Shown one piece after another: positions 26,550 to 35,470 of a stretch of DNA of 64,000 nt. The translations under genes were made by a program, and so were the position numbers. This DNA is from Kordia sp039026955 (lineage in GTDB: Bacteria > Bacteroidota > Bacteroidia > Flavobacteriales > Flavobacteriaceae): contig JBCCLH010000013.1 in assembly GCA_039026955.1 (NCBI GenBank), positions 62,001 to 126,000 of the forward strand, written 5' to 3'. Every line of letters starts with the position of its first letter. The stretch's first letter is position 1. The notes under the pieces are model-generated. The model saw only the letters and a program-made list of their open reading frames with translations. It had not been told where the DNA came from and ran no database searches.

Positions 26550-26585
26550 AAAAGCTTTGCGTTATCGTGAAGCTTTTTCTTTTTT
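26550..26585 (+). terminator. Rho-independent terminator after the 29-codon ORF
   Basis: AAAAGCTT at 26550-26557 pairs with AAGCTTTT at 26570-26577, followed by TCTTTTTT. The repeat element copy A begins immediately after it. Confidence 0.75.
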
Positions 26586-26747
26586 ATACCAAATCTACTA
26601 TAAAATGCGACTTTAGAAGCGAAGTTGCTTTGGCATTATAAAACGCCTCGGATGCTTTGCATAGCCTTAGCTACGGAAAGGATTTGCAAGGCATTAGAAT
26701 GCCAAATGAACGAGTTTATATGTTGCATTTTATAGTAGATTTGGTAT
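26586..26747. repeat. 162-bp palindromic element with perfect 23-bp terminal inverted repeats (copy A)
   Basis: The left end CCAAATCTACTATAAAATGC (to 26608) is matched by its exact reverse complement from 26725 (GCATTTTATAGTAG...). TTGGCATT and AATGCCAA pair inside, and the apex is GCATAGCCTTAGCTACGG. A second full copy is at 51755 and a deletion remnant at 4716. There is no coding capacity, so it is MITE-like. Confidence 0.85.
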
Positions 26748-26755
26748 TAATACAT

Positions 26756-26788
26756 GCATTCATCACAAAATAAGCGCATTCATCACAA
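26756..26788 (+). promoter_or_regulatory. Direct repeat GCATTCATCACAA x2, 20-bp offset
   Basis: GCATTCATCACAA is at 26756-26768 and again, identical, at 26776-26788, about 60 bp before the third RiPP precursor. The two-turn spacing suggests a site for a protein binding direct repeats. The regulator is unknown; the sequence differs from the repeats ahead of precursors 1 and 2. Confidence 0.4.
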
Positions 26789-26849
26789 TAATTTTTACCG
26801 TCTTAAAAAATGCAGCACTTTTACCACATTAACTAAAAACTTTATAATA

Positions 26850-27065
26850 ATGAAGAAAAAGAATTTAAAAAGCTTAACATTAAACAAGAAAGCAGTTTCA
26901 AAGCTTTCGTATGTAAAAGGCGGTGTTGCTGCGGGTGATAGTGTGCTACATCAACGATCGGGTTGTGTAGCTGATCCAATTTGTAAAGTAGAACCAGAAG
27001 AACCAGAGCCATTGACAGTTTGGTCCTGTCCAGGGAAGTGTTGGACATGGTGGTCTTGCCCATGA
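26850..27065 (+). CDS. GG-leader RiPP precursor peptide 3 with Trp/Cys-rich tail
   Basis: 71 residues. The leader MKKKNLKSLTLNKKAVSKLS ends YVKGG at residue 25 and is close to that of precursor 2. The core has Cys in SGCVADPIC, an acidic-proline stretch (EPEEPEPL), and the tail VWSCPGKCWTWWSCP, which contains two SCP units and four Trp. The ATG at 26850 gives the canonical leader; an upstream in-frame ATG would overlap the repeated operator-like motif. A strong terminator follows. No maturation enzyme is nearby. Confidence 0.78.
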   Translation: MKKKNLKSLTLNKKAVSKLSYVKGGVAAGDSVLHQRSGCVADPICKVEPEEPEPLTVWSCPGKCWTWWSCP

Positions 27066-27080
27066 TTTTTAGCATACACA

Positions 27081-27104
27081 AAGCGGATTTCGATCCGCTT
27101 TTTT
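27081..27104 (+). terminator. Rho-independent terminator with TTCG tetraloop
   Basis: AAGCGGAT, TTCG, ATCCGCTT is a perfect 8-bp stem at 27081-27100, followed by TTTT. It ends precursor 3 and has the same design as the terminator of precursor 2. Confidence 0.9.
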
Positions 27105-27245
27105 AATGCGTTCTGTATGAGTATGATAGAAATCAAAACATTTAACAGAATAAATTAAACATATGTTTTAAATTTATCTGTAAAATGTTATATTTGTGGA
27201 GTAGATGTAGATTTTAATAAACCCAATACTCACACAGAACTTTTC

Positions 27246-28508
27246 ATGTCTTTTGAACGAATTAGAGAGAAGCTAAACATTCTGGCAGATGCTGCGAAAT
27301 ACGATGTGTCTTGTGCCTCAAGCGGAAGCGATCGCGCGAATACAAATAAAGGATTGGGCGATGCCAAAGGAATGGGAATTTGCCATACGTACACGGAAGA
27401 TGGTCGTTGTGTTTCGTTACTGAAAATCCTATTGACCAATTACTGTATTTTTGATTGTGCTTATTGTGTGACCCGAAAGAGCAATGACATCAAGCGCGCT
27501 GCTTTTAAAGTGCAAGAAGTCGTCGATTTGACGATTAATTTTTACCGTAGAAACTATATTGAAGGCTTGTTTTTGAGTTCGGGAATCTTCAAAAATGCAG
27601 ATTATACGATGGAACGTTTGGTGGCTGTCGCTAAGAAATTGCGTTTAGAAGAAAATTTTAACGGCTACATTCATCTCAAATCAATTCCGGGAGCTTCAGA
27701 TGAATTGATGCGTGAAGCAGGTTTGTATGCTGATCGATTGAGTGTGAACATCGAAATTCCAACCCGAGAAGGCTTGAAACGACTCGCTCCCGATAAAAAT
27801 CGAGAGGATTTTATCAAACCGATGAAAAAGGTGAAAAATGAAATCATTCAATACAAATCGGAGAAAAAAATCATCAAAAGCACGCCAAAATATGCACCGG
27901 CGGGACAAAGTACACAGATGATCATTGGCGCTAGTGGCGAAACGGATTATCAAATTATGACTGCTTCTAACTTCTTCTACCAAAAGTTCAACTTAAAGCG
28001 TGTGTATTATTCGGGTTATGTGCCGATAAGTTACGACAGTCGTTTGCCGCAGATTGGAAGTGAAGTGCCGATGCTGCGCGAAAATAGATTGTATCAAACG
28101 GATTGGTTGATGCGTTTTTACGGCTTTCACATTCATGAAATTGTGAATGAAAGTCATCAACAGTTGGATTTAGATATTGATCCAAAATTGTCGTGGGCTT
28201 TGCGAAATATTCATGAATTTCCTGTAGATGTGAATCGTGCGAGCAAGCGTATGTTGGCGCGTGTGCCCGGTTTGGGAATGACTTCGGTGTATAAGATTTT
28301 GAATGCGCGTAAATTTCGTCAATTGAATTGGGAACATTTAAAGCGTTTAGGCGTGGCATTGAATCGTGCGAAGTACTTTTTAGTCTGTAATTCGAATGAT
28401 TTTGAACGTCGCGATTTGGAACCTGACAAAATCAAAGGCTTCATTTTGCAAAACTCTAAAAGTAAGTTCCGACAAGCGACAAGTAATCAGTTAAACTTAT
28501 TCGGATGA
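27246..28508 (+). CDS. Radical SAM protein, putative DNA modification/repair (TIGR03916-like)
   Basis: 420 residues. The radical-SAM cluster is C67, C71, C74 in NYCIFDCAYC. The C-terminal region has a helix-hairpin-helix (MLARVPGLGMTSVYKILNAR) for DNA contact. This matches the putative DNA modification/repair radical SAM family. The 3' end overlaps the next gene by 4 nt, and that gene encodes the partner protein with which it is almost always found. The reaction is unknown; it resembles spore-photoproduct-lyase-type chemistry only at the level of fold. Confidence 0.88.
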   Translation: MSFERIREKLNILADAAKYDVSCASSGSDRANTNKGLGDAKGMGICHTYTEDGRCVSLLKILLTNYCIFDCAYCVTRKSNDIKRAAFKVQEVVDLTINFYRRNYIEGLFLSSGIFKNADYTMERLVAVAKKLRLEENFNGYIHLKSIPGASDELMREAGLYADRLSVNIEIPTREGLKRLAPDKNREDFIKPMKKVKNEIIQYKSEKKIIKSTPKYAPAGQSTQMIIGASGETDYQIMTASNFFYQKFNLKRVYYSGYVPISYDSRLPQIGSEVPMLRENRLYQTDWLMRFYGFHIHEIVNESHQQLDLDIDPKLSWALRNIHEFPVDVNRASKRMLARVPGLGMTSVYKILNARKFRQLNWEHLKRLGVALNRAKYFLVCNSNDFERRDLEPDKIKGFILQNSKSKFRQATSNQLNLFG

Positions 28509-29278
28509 TGCAGAAAGTATTGGTGTATGACGGATCGTTTGAAGGATTTTTAAGCACGGTTTTTAAAGTCTATGAAGAAAAACTTGTTCAAGTTGACATT
28601 CAGCGTGAAGGCAATGTGCAATCGTCTTTTTTTGGTGATATGGAAGAAGTAATCACAAATAAAGCGCATGCCGATCGCGTATGGAATGGACTTCGAAAGA
28701 AACTCACGTCCCACGGTCGGAATCAATTGTATTATTCGTTTCTAAGCGAAATGAGTTCAGTTGAAAATCTATTGCTCGATTATGTACAGCAAGTATTTGC
28801 CAATACTGAAAACATAGAAAAAGACTTTTCTAATGAAACTGTTTTAAAGTTGTCAAAAATCACCAAAAGTGTCGGTCGCGAGAAGCATCGAATGGAAGCT
28901 TTTGTACGTTTCAAACTGACCAAAGATGGACTGTATTTTGCGAATGTCTCTCCCGATTTTAATGTGCTTCCGTTAATCGCCAAGCATTTTAAATCGCGCT
29001 ATGCAGACCAGAAATGGGTGATTTATGACATTCAGCGAAAATATGGTTTGCATTACAATTTGGAGCATGTGGAAACCATCGTAATGGACTTTCCAAAGGA
29101 ATTCGATTTTACCAAAACTTCTGGAGATTTCTTTGCCGAAGAAGAATTGGAATTTCAAGAATTATGGCAAAACTATTTTAAAAGTACCAATATTGAATCG
29201 CGGAAAAATATGTTGTTACACGTACGACATGTGCCCAAACGTTATTGGAAATATTTAAGCGAGAAACAACCGTTTTAA
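28505..29278 (+). CDS. TIGR03915/DUF4130-family putative DNA metabolism protein
   Basis: 257 residues. The N-terminus VLVYDGSFEGFLSTVFKVYE is the classic opening of this family, and VSPDFNVLPLIAKHFKSRYA with WVIYDIQRKYGLHYNL is the DUF4130 signature, which is distantly related to uracil-DNA glycosylases. It is coupled by a 4-nt overlap to the radical SAM gene. Its last codons overlap by 4 nt with the convergent gene at 29275. A joint role in repair of an unidentified lesion is inferred. Confidence 0.87.
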   Translation: MMQKVLVYDGSFEGFLSTVFKVYEEKLVQVDIQREGNVQSSFFGDMEEVITNKAHADRVWNGLRKKLTSHGRNQLYYSFLSEMSSVENLLLDYVQQVFANTENIEKDFSNETVLKLSKITKSVGREKHRMEAFVRFKLTKDGLYFANVSPDFNVLPLIAKHFKSRYADQKWVIYDIQRKYGLHYNLEHVETIVMDFPKEFDFTKTSGDFFAEEELEFQELWQNYFKSTNIESRKNMLLHVRHVPKRYWKYLSEKQPF

Positions 29279-30156
29279 ATCTTAAATCGGATGCCTGTAC
29301 GCAAGTAGATTTTCGCTTTATTGTCTAACTCAAAAATAGGATTTCGGCTATTGTTACGCAGTTCATTATTAGTCGCAAAAATATAGGCAGCACGTGCATA
29401 AAACTGAAGTTGCTTGGTCAAATGATATTCGTATTGCAATCCTGACAAAATCAACGTCAAATTGATACTTCCTGCAGCTTCACCGTCAATTATCGGAACT
29501 TCGCGCTGTAAATTGGACGCAAAACCATCTAGCTGTGCGTAAGCTTTTAAGCGATGTCTTTGTGAAAAATAGTATTGTAAATTCGTCTTCGGAATTCCTA
29601 AATTATACGACCAATTCGGACGAAATTTTTTAAAATAACTGATAAAAGGTAGCGGAAAATTAAATCCTGAATTTCCTGCGTATGTGACTCCTAAAATCCA
29701 TCGTTCAGGCTTGTCATTGTATACTTTTCCTTTTTTGATAAAAACAACCGTTCCCGAAAATACCACATCTTTGAGACTGAGCGCGTTTGCCACTAAATTG
29801 GTACTGACTCCAGGAACAAACAACATGCCCAATCGCCAGTTGTTGCGCAAAGGCGTTGTATATCCAATATTAAAATCGAGGAGTTGAAAATCGTTTAAAT
29901 CTCGCGTTTCAAAAGGAAATTCCACTTCTGAATTTAAGTGAATATTACTGTAGTCCAATCCCAAAAATAAATAGGTATCGTCGTCTTTTAGTTTGATCGG
30001 ATAATTAAACAACGCGCGCAATCGCTTGTATTCTATGTTTGATTTTGCATTCGGAATGTACGTGTAATCAATACGTGCCAAATCACTCAACTGTGCATGT
30101 GTTTCTGTAATACAGAAAAATACAATGCAAAGTAAAATTCGAGTAATAATTGACAT
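29275..30156 (-). CDS. DUF6268-like outer-membrane beta-barrel protein
   Basis: 293 residues with a signal peptide (SIITRILLCIVFFCITETHAQ). The rest alternates in barrel style with conserved-looking pieces LFLGLDYSNIHL, RNNWRLGMLFVPGVSTN and a final aromatic-rich strand ending IRFKI. It resembles DUF6268 outer-membrane proteins. No enzymatic motifs are seen. It is a single-gene unit convergent with the DNA-repair pair. Confidence 0.7.
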   Translation of the reverse strand: MSIITRILLCIVFFCITETHAQLSDLARIDYTYIPNAKSNIEYKRLRALFNYPIKLKDDDTYLFLGLDYSNIHLNSEVEFPFETRDLNDFQLLDFNIGYTTPLRNNWRLGMLFVPGVSTNLVANALSLKDVVFSGTVVFIKKGKVYNDKPERWILGVTYAGNSGFNFPLPFISYFKKFRPNWSYNLGIPKTNLQYYFSQRHRLKAYAQLDGFASNLQREVPIIDGEAAGSINLTLILSGLQYEYHLTKQLQFYARAAYIFATNNELRNNSRNPIFELDNKAKIYLRTGIRFKI

Positions 30157-30261
30157 GAACAGCGTGTATAATTTAGGGTTGAAAGATAAACGATTAAAAA
30201 CAGTAAATATGATTTTGTGCGTAATTTTCTTAAAAATTAGCCGAAAATAAGAGAGTTTTCA

Positions 30262-30297
30262 AAAAAACAAAAGCGATATCTTCAAAAAATATCGCTT
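30262..30297 (-). terminator. Terminator of the small beta-barrel gene
   Basis: On the minus strand AAGCGATAT and ATATCGCTT (30271-30297) form a 9-bp stem, followed by TTGTTTTTTTG. It lies 28 nt past the stop of the gene at 30325. Confidence 0.85.
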
Positions 30298-30324
30298 CTT
30301 ATGAGGATGCACTGTAATTTGTTT

Positions 30325-30798
30325 CTAAAACTGATATCGGATGGAGAGTGCAATGTCCAAATCTAAATCGTCGCTGTACGTATCGTCAAACGATAATTCT
30401 GGTCGCATGTCCAGTGAGAGTAACAATGGAAAGTCAAAATTATATTCAATTCCGATATTTCCTGCAGCTAAGGCAAAGGTTCCGTCGTCATTTGGTGCAT
30501 CATACGAGCCAATTCCCGCACCTGCGCCTACATACCAATTAAAATTTCCATCAATTGGCTTTACCCATTGATACAATCCGACCAATTTAAAAGCATCGAC
30601 ATCGTTGCTATTTCTAAAACCTAAGTCAAACTCCAAACGGTTATTGCCACCAATATGTCTTTGGTATGAGATTTCGGCGCCCAAACCGTCGTTATCACCG
30701 ATACGCAATCCGATAGCATTATCTGAAATTTGTTGCGCGCTTAGAGAAGATGCCATTGCTAAAAAGCTAATGATTAAAAATGTTTTAATGTTTTTCAT
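30325..30798 (-). CDS. Small outer-membrane beta-barrel protein
   Basis: 157 residues. A signal peptide ends at LSAQ (about residue 21). Eight-stranded OmpA/OmpX-like alternation follows: NRLEFDLGFRNS, FKLVGLYQWVKPIDGNFNWY, VGAGAGIGSYDAP, and the C-terminal strand LDIALSIRYQF ends with Phe. Acidic patches (DDTYSDDLDLD) lie in the last loop. It sits alone, divergent from the MscS gene. The function is unknown. Confidence 0.8.
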   Translation of the reverse strand: MKNIKTFLIISFLAMASSLSAQQISDNAIGLRIGDNDGLGAEISYQRHIGGNNRLEFDLGFRNSNDVDAFKLVGLYQWVKPIDGNFNWYVGAGAGIGSYDAPNDDGTFALAAGNIGIEYNFDFPLLLSLDMRPELSFDDTYSDDLDLDIALSIRYQF

Positions 30799-30946
30799 GA
30801 TTTCTGGTTGTTTTGATTGTGAACTAAAAGTACGTAAAAATCTTTTTTGAAATTACATACTGATGAACGTATCTTAATTTAAAGTAGTACAAAAGTATGC
30901 GAAACTTTTGAGTACTTTTGATATCATTCACACATAAAATACGGTT

Positions 30947-31492
30947 ATGAACTATCCTCAAAAAGAAATTTTAATCACGGTTGTATTGATTATCATCATG
31001 ATTACGGTGATGTATCTGATCAAAAAAGCCATTCAAAAGTTTAGTTTTGTCAAAGCGATTGAAGTCAATCGAAGAAAAGCCATTTTCAATATTTGTTACT
31101 TTATCATTTATTTGATTTTTGGAATTATTCTCGCTATTGTTTGGGGAATTCAATTCAAAGATTTCACAGTTTTTATTTCTTCAATACTAGCAGTTTTAGG
31201 TGTGGGATTCTTTGCGCAATGGTCTATCTTATCAAGTCTAACAGCATGTTTTATTCTATTTTTCTATCATCCAATTCGCATTGGACATCGCATCAAAATC
31301 ATTGACAAAGATTACGATTGGACAGGCGAAGTGAAGAATATTACGGCATTTTATTTTTTTATAGAAACAGATGCTGGCGAAAATATTTCCTTGCCAAATT
31401 CGCTCGTCATGCAAAAAGGAATTCAAATTTTGGATGAAGCGACGCCGTCAAAACAAGCACCAACCAAAGTTGGCGAAGACGAAGCGTACTGA
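30947..31492 (+). CDS. Small MscS-family mechanosensitive channel
   Basis: 181 residues: an N-terminal helix (LITVVLIIIMITVMYLIKKA), a second (FNICYFIIYLIFGIILAIVW) and a pore-lining third (FISSILAVLGVGFFAQWSILS), then the beta domain with YHPIRIGHRIKI. This is the minimal MscS core without the large C-terminal vestibule domain. It should release solutes on hypo-osmotic shock. It lies 43 nt upstream of corA. Confidence 0.87.
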   Translation: MNYPQKEILITVVLIIIMITVMYLIKKAIQKFSFVKAIEVNRRKAIFNICYFIIYLIFGIILAIVWGIQFKDFTVFISSILAVLGVGFFAQWSILSSLTACFILFFYHPIRIGHRIKIIDKDYDWTGEVKNITAFYFFIETDAGENISLPNSLVMQKGIQILDEATPSKQAPTKVGEDEAY

Positions 31493-31535
31493 TTGCTCAT
31501 TAATTCTGTATATTTAAAAGAAAAAACCATACGAT

Positions 31536-32624
31536 TTGCAAACTCCTTTTAAAAAAACGAAAAAATCTAAAAAAGTTACCGCAGCCAAAAGTCTGGGAAA
31601 AGCACCTGGAGAAGTAGTATACATGGGCGCTAAGGAAAACTTAGAAACCTTGTTGGAAGTACACGAATATACGGCAGATGAATACCAAACTTTTCAAACC
31701 AAGCAAATCAATAATATATTTAATATCAAAGGAAATAATCGTGTGACGTGGATCAATGTGAACGGATTGAGCAATGCTGCAGATATTACTAAGATTGGAG
31801 AATATTTTAAAATTCATCCGCTGATTCTTGAAGACATTGTAAATACGAGTCAGCGCCCGAAAATTGACGAATTTGAAGAGTACATTTTTATTGTGTTGAA
31901 AATGTTTTACCACAACAAGCAAAACGAATTACTCACCGAACACATTTCGTTTATCGTTGGAACGGATTATGTCCTCACATTTCAAGAAACGGAAGACGAT
32001 ATTTTTCATCCGATACGTGGGCGTTTTAAAAATGCAAAAAGCAGATTGCGCAGTTTTGGAGCCGACTATCTAGCGTTTTCACTCATGGATGCGATTATTG
32101 ATAATTACGCTGTGGTTGTGGAATCGTTTGGTTCCAAAGTAGAAGGTACTGAAGATGAATTGTTTTTAGAAAGTTCCCGCGAAGGCATTTCGAGAGACAT
32201 TCAATACTTAAAACATGAATTGTTACGCTTGCGCAGAAATATCTTGCCTTCTCGCGAAGTCATCAGTCGTTTGGTAAAATCTGAATCGAAACTTATTAAA
32301 ATTAAGACGCATGACTATTTGAAAGATTTGCAAGATCATGTATTGCAGATCAATGACAATATCGATCTCTACCGTGAAATGGTTTGGGGTTTGATGGACA
32401 TGCACATGACCAACATGAGCAATAAAATGAACGGAATCATGAAAGTATTGACGATCATTTCCACGATTTTCATTCCGCTTACATTCATTGTAGGTGTGTA
32501 CGGAATGAACTTCGAAAACATGCCCGAACTGCACTCCAAAAACGGATATTTCATCCTATGGGGCGTGATGGTGATTTTATTTATTGCTTTGTTAATCTTC
32601 TTCCGTAGAAAAAAGTGGCTTTAG
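31536..32624 (+). CDS. corA: Magnesium/cobalt transporter CorA
   Basis: 362 residues. A large cytosolic N-terminal domain (LIEDIV-type LILEDIVNTSQRPKIDEFEE) is followed by two C-terminal membrane helices and the pore signature YGMNFENMPE. The start is a TTG at 31536; it is preferred because the basic N-terminus and GKAPGEVVYMG are conserved in related CorA proteins and the next ATG, at 31623, would remove them. It is pentameric in the inner membrane and transports Mg2+ or Co2+. Confidence 0.93.
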   Translation: MQTPFKKTKKSKKVTAAKSLGKAPGEVVYMGAKENLETLLEVHEYTADEYQTFQTKQINNIFNIKGNNRVTWINVNGLSNAADITKIGEYFKIHPLILEDIVNTSQRPKIDEFEEYIFIVLKMFYHNKQNELLTEHISFIVGTDYVLTFQETEDDIFHPIRGRFKNAKSRLRSFGADYLAFSLMDAIIDNYAVVVESFGSKVEGTEDELFLESSREGISRDIQYLKHELLRLRRNILPSREVISRLVKSESKLIKIKTHDYLKDLQDHVLQINDNIDLYREMVWGLMDMHMTNMSNKMNGIMKVLTIISTIFIPLTFIVGVYGMNFENMPELHSKNGYFILWGVMVILFIALLIFFRRKKWL

Positions 32625-33022
32625 TTTTTGAATGTTGAATGTTGGATTGTGAATGTTGAATGTTGAATGTTTGAATTGAGATTTTTTTGATACGTCATTG
32701 CGCGGAAGAATGACAAAGCAATCTACCACTTCAAATAGCAAGTACGTTCTACAACAAACAGATTACCGCGTCGCTATCGCTTCTCCTAATGACGTATTGG
32801 AGACAGTTAAAAATTAACGAATCAACAAATTAACACAATAGAAGTTTAAGGGTTTATAAGTTTATGAGTTTATATTTTGAAACAAAAAATAGAGTTCCAC
32901 ACGAACCCACAACAAACAAATTGAAAAATGTAAAATAAAAAATACTAAATGTAAAATGAAAAAGTAACCTCACCAAACAACCAACAACCAAAACCTAATA
33001 CCCAAGACCCAAAACCCAACAC
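32625..33022. repeat. Low-complexity intergenic region: GAATGTT heptamers, palindrome R4, phrase repeats
   Basis: The start holds GAATGTT microrepeats (32630-32675). R4 (ATACGTCATTGCGCGG to TAATGACGTAT) spans 32690-32797. Then come phrases such as AAGTTTATGAGTTTATA, AAAATAGAGTTC and CCCAAAACCCAACACCT, which recur (some reversed) at 47.1, 48.0, 49.6 and 62.5 kb. No gene is seen. Confidence 0.7.
32690..32797. repeat. GTCATTGCG palindromic repeat, copy R4
   Basis: It starts ATACGTCATTGCGCGGAAG and ends CTAATGACGTAT, with AGCAATCTACC and AGATTACCGCG inside. The layout is as in R1-R3 but with CATT instead of CTTT. Confidence 0.6.
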
Positions 33023-33481
33023 CTAGACAAGTTTCTTCAACAACGAAATCTGTCCCAAATGATAATGTGTATGTTCTATGATGCCGTGCATATTTCGGTA
33101 ATAATTTCCGTATTTTTCATCGGTAAAAGGTTGATCAAAACAATCTTCTGGGAGCTTTTTTAAATGCTCCTCAAAATCTTCAGCAGCTTTAAAAACCTTT
33201 GTAACAAATGCGTCCCATTCCGCTTGCGAAGTGATCTCTGGATGATCAAAACTAAATTCATCTTTTGCTTTTAAGGGTTCGCCTTCAAACACTCTCAAAA
33301 CTTCAGCGACGTAATAGTGAATGTGATAGGTTAAGGTTAAAATCGTATTCAAATCCTTCACTTTTTTCGTGGCTTGTTCGAAGGTGATTCCGCTCAATAC
33401 ATCTTTCATATTGGAACCTGTCCAATTGCCACCAAAATGAACTTCTTTAAAATGTTTTGCAATCTGTTCGGCTATGTTCAC
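33023..33481 (-). CDS. DinB-like four-helix protein
   Basis: 152 residues. TLTYHIHYYVAEVLRVF and IIEHTHYHLGQISLLKK carry the spaced His residues of DinB/YfiT-type metal-binding four-helix bundles. Its start overlaps the end of the oxidoreductase gene by 4 nt (they are read in the same direction), so the two are co-translated. DinB-like enzymes act as thiol-dependent transferases in some lineages; the activity here is unknown. Confidence 0.8.
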   Translation of the reverse strand: MNIAEQIAKHFKEVHFGGNWTGSNMKDVLSGITFEQATKKVKDLNTILTLTYHIHYYVAEVLRVFEGEPLKAKDEFSFDHPEITSQAEWDAFVTKVFKAAEDFEEHLKKLPEDCFDQPFTDEKYGNYYRNMHGIIEHTHYHLGQISLLKKLV

Positions 33482-34758
33482 GCGTATTCAGATTTTAAAT
33501 GATCAGGATCTACGATACTTCCCAAGGCTTCTATCACGCCAAGTGCAGCTGCTTCTCCAGCAATCATGGCCGCATTGAGCGAACCGTTTAATTGGACATC
33601 ACCTGCTAAAAATACCTGTGTGGTTATACGCGTTTCTGATGGCGACATGCTGTATTGCAACTGACGTAAATTGGGCAATGCTTTTGGAATGGAATATCGT
33701 TTTACAAACGTACAATCGGTAATTCCGCAGTAGTGTTTTAATTCTTCTTGTACTTTTTTGATGAGGAATTTTTCGGATAAATTATGATCTTTCACTACAG
33801 TGACAGACAACAATTCTTTGCTACCTTTCGAAGTAGTTGGTAAACTGTGATGGAAAAAAATATTGTTGACGAGTAAACTTTCATCCGCAACCAAGCCAAT
33901 TAACGGTTTGTTGATGGTTCGTTTTGGTGTTTCAAAATACAACGTATCACAGGATTTCCAAGGTGTTTCTTGCGATTTTAAATTTGAAATCAACTGACTT
34001 GCCTCTGTCGCCACAATGGTAAAATGACTTTCCAATATAGTGCCATTTTCAAGCGTAATTTTTCCATCTTCAATAGTTTTTACTTTGGTATTGAAGTGAA
34101 ATTTTGTGTGTTGTAATTTTGAGTGTAATTGTGTTGGAATCGCTTCAATTCCTGATTTTGGCAATGCTGCAAAACCATTACCAAACATCTTATAAACAAA
34201 CTCAAACATTCGATTGGAAGTTTCTAAGTTTGGCTCTAGAAAAATTCCACTAAAGAATGGTTTGAAAAACTTTGTAATCATATCTTCTGAAAAACCTAAT
34301 TTCTGCAGATGTGCCAACGTAGTAGTTTCTGGCTGAGAAAAAATGGCTTCAAGCGATTTCTTTTTTAAATTTTTATTGAGTTTGAGGACTTTCGATTTAT
34401 CTGAAAACGATCCAATTCCTGAAAAAAGTGTTGGTAATAATAATGAAAAGTTTCGCAGCGGATCGCCGATTGTTTTTTGTTTTCCTTTCGTGAAAATGGT
34501 TGCGCCAGGTAGAAATTTTTGCAAATCAAGCGCCGCATAATCCAAATGCTTTTTGGCTGCAGGATACGAAGTCAGCAATACTTGAAAACCATGATCTGTT
34601 TGGTAACCATTTACAATATCCGTCTTTACACGGCCGCCCACACGATCGGTTGCTTCAATGATTTCGGGATGATAACCGTTTTCTTCTAGTATTTTAGCAG
34701 CGATCAATCCGCTAATTCCTGCTCCAACAATATAAATTTTGTACGCTTCTTTTTCCAT
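33478..34758 (-). CDS. FAD-dependent oxidoreductase (phytoene-desaturase/amine-oxidase-like)
   Basis: 426 residues. The N-terminal dinucleotide motif IYIVGAGISGLIAAKILEEN is followed by an acidic end of strand 2 (IIEATDRVGGRV), and the C-terminal FAD contact is VFLAGDVQLNGSLNAAMIAG. This is the NAD(P)/FAD-dependent phytoene-desaturase-like family. No carotenoid synthesis genes lie nearby, so a general desaturase or oxidase role is more likely. It overlaps the DinB-like gene by 4 nt. Confidence 0.85.
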   Translation of the reverse strand: MEKEAYKIYIVGAGISGLIAAKILEENGYHPEIIEATDRVGGRVKTDIVNGYQTDHGFQVLLTSYPAAKKHLDYAALDLQKFLPGATIFTKGKQKTIGDPLRNFSLLLPTLFSGIGSFSDKSKVLKLNKNLKKKSLEAIFSQPETTTLAHLQKLGFSEDMITKFFKPFFSGIFLEPNLETSNRMFEFVYKMFGNGFAALPKSGIEAIPTQLHSKLQHTKFHFNTKVKTIEDGKITLENGTILESHFTIVATEASQLISNLKSQETPWKSCDTLYFETPKRTINKPLIGLVADESLLVNNIFFHHSLPTTSKGSKELLSVTVVKDHNLSEKFLIKKVQEELKHYCGITDCTFVKRYSIPKALPNLRQLQYSMSPSETRITTQVFLAGDVQLNGSLNAAMIAGEAAALGVIEALGSIVDPDHLKSEYA

Positions 34759-34853
34759 GAAAATAGTTCTCTAAAGTGACTGTAAAAATACGACAAAACA
34801 GGCAGATTTATGTCGTTCAAAAAATGATTTATAGATTAAAAATGTAAGATGAA

Positions 34854-35243
34854 TTATTCTTTCGCGTAGACTTTTAGATTATAGCAACCCCAAACCACAA
34901 ACAGAATTTCCAAAATAGTGCCCACTGTAAATGCGGTAGAAGGAACGCCATCAATGAAGATACTTAACAAGCGTCCAGCCGCCAATCCGCCCATAAAAAA
35001 TATGACTGAATAGGTTGCACTGCGCCAATGTTTTTGAAAAAGAACACTGTAACCCCAATAAAGTCCCAAGGCAAAGTAACAGCCCATCATCGCTCTGAAT
35101 ACGTGGTTGAGGTCCGTGCTTTCTACACTAAAATCGAAAAATAGTGGCAAAAATGTATTTGGATGAAGTCCATACGTAACACCTACAATCAAAATGGCAG
35201 CCGTAGATAAGGATAAGTGCAGGTTTTTGTGAACTTCTTTCAA
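34854..35243 (-). CDS. DUF4345-like four-helix membrane protein
   Basis: 129 residues with four membrane segments (LSTAAILIVGVTYGL, AMMGCYFALGLYWGY, VIFFMGGLAAGRLLSIF, VGTILEILFVVWGCYNL). The HVFRAMMGCYFALGLYW and GGLAAGRLLSIFIDG segments match the DUF4345 pattern. No catalytic motif is visible. Confidence 0.7.
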   Translation of the reverse strand: MKEVHKNLHLSLSTAAILIVGVTYGLHPNTFLPLFFDFSVESTDLNHVFRAMMGCYFALGLYWGYSVLFQKHWRSATYSVIFFMGGLAAGRLLSIFIDGVPSTAFTVGTILEILFVVWGCYNLKVYAKE

Positions 35244-35470
35244 AACGTGAAAATAGTTTTTAGTAATTTCGGTTTTAGTTTATAAAGAACGTTTTTATAC
35301 ATTTGATTAGTATTGAGGTCGTTTTTTATAAACCTGTATATTTGTTATAGTTATGTTAAAATTAGTTAAAAAAATTAACATAAATGGCTGTTTTTCTGAA
35401 AAAAACGCCTTTTTGTTTATTTTAACATAAAAAACGCTGAACAAAATTTCAATCGATAACGGCACGCTTC

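Noticed and set aside
30857..30872. ATAC...GTAT palindrome between the beta-barrel and MscS genes
   Set aside because: The arms and spacing differ from the four WATACG-N8-CGTATW sites, so it is probably chance.
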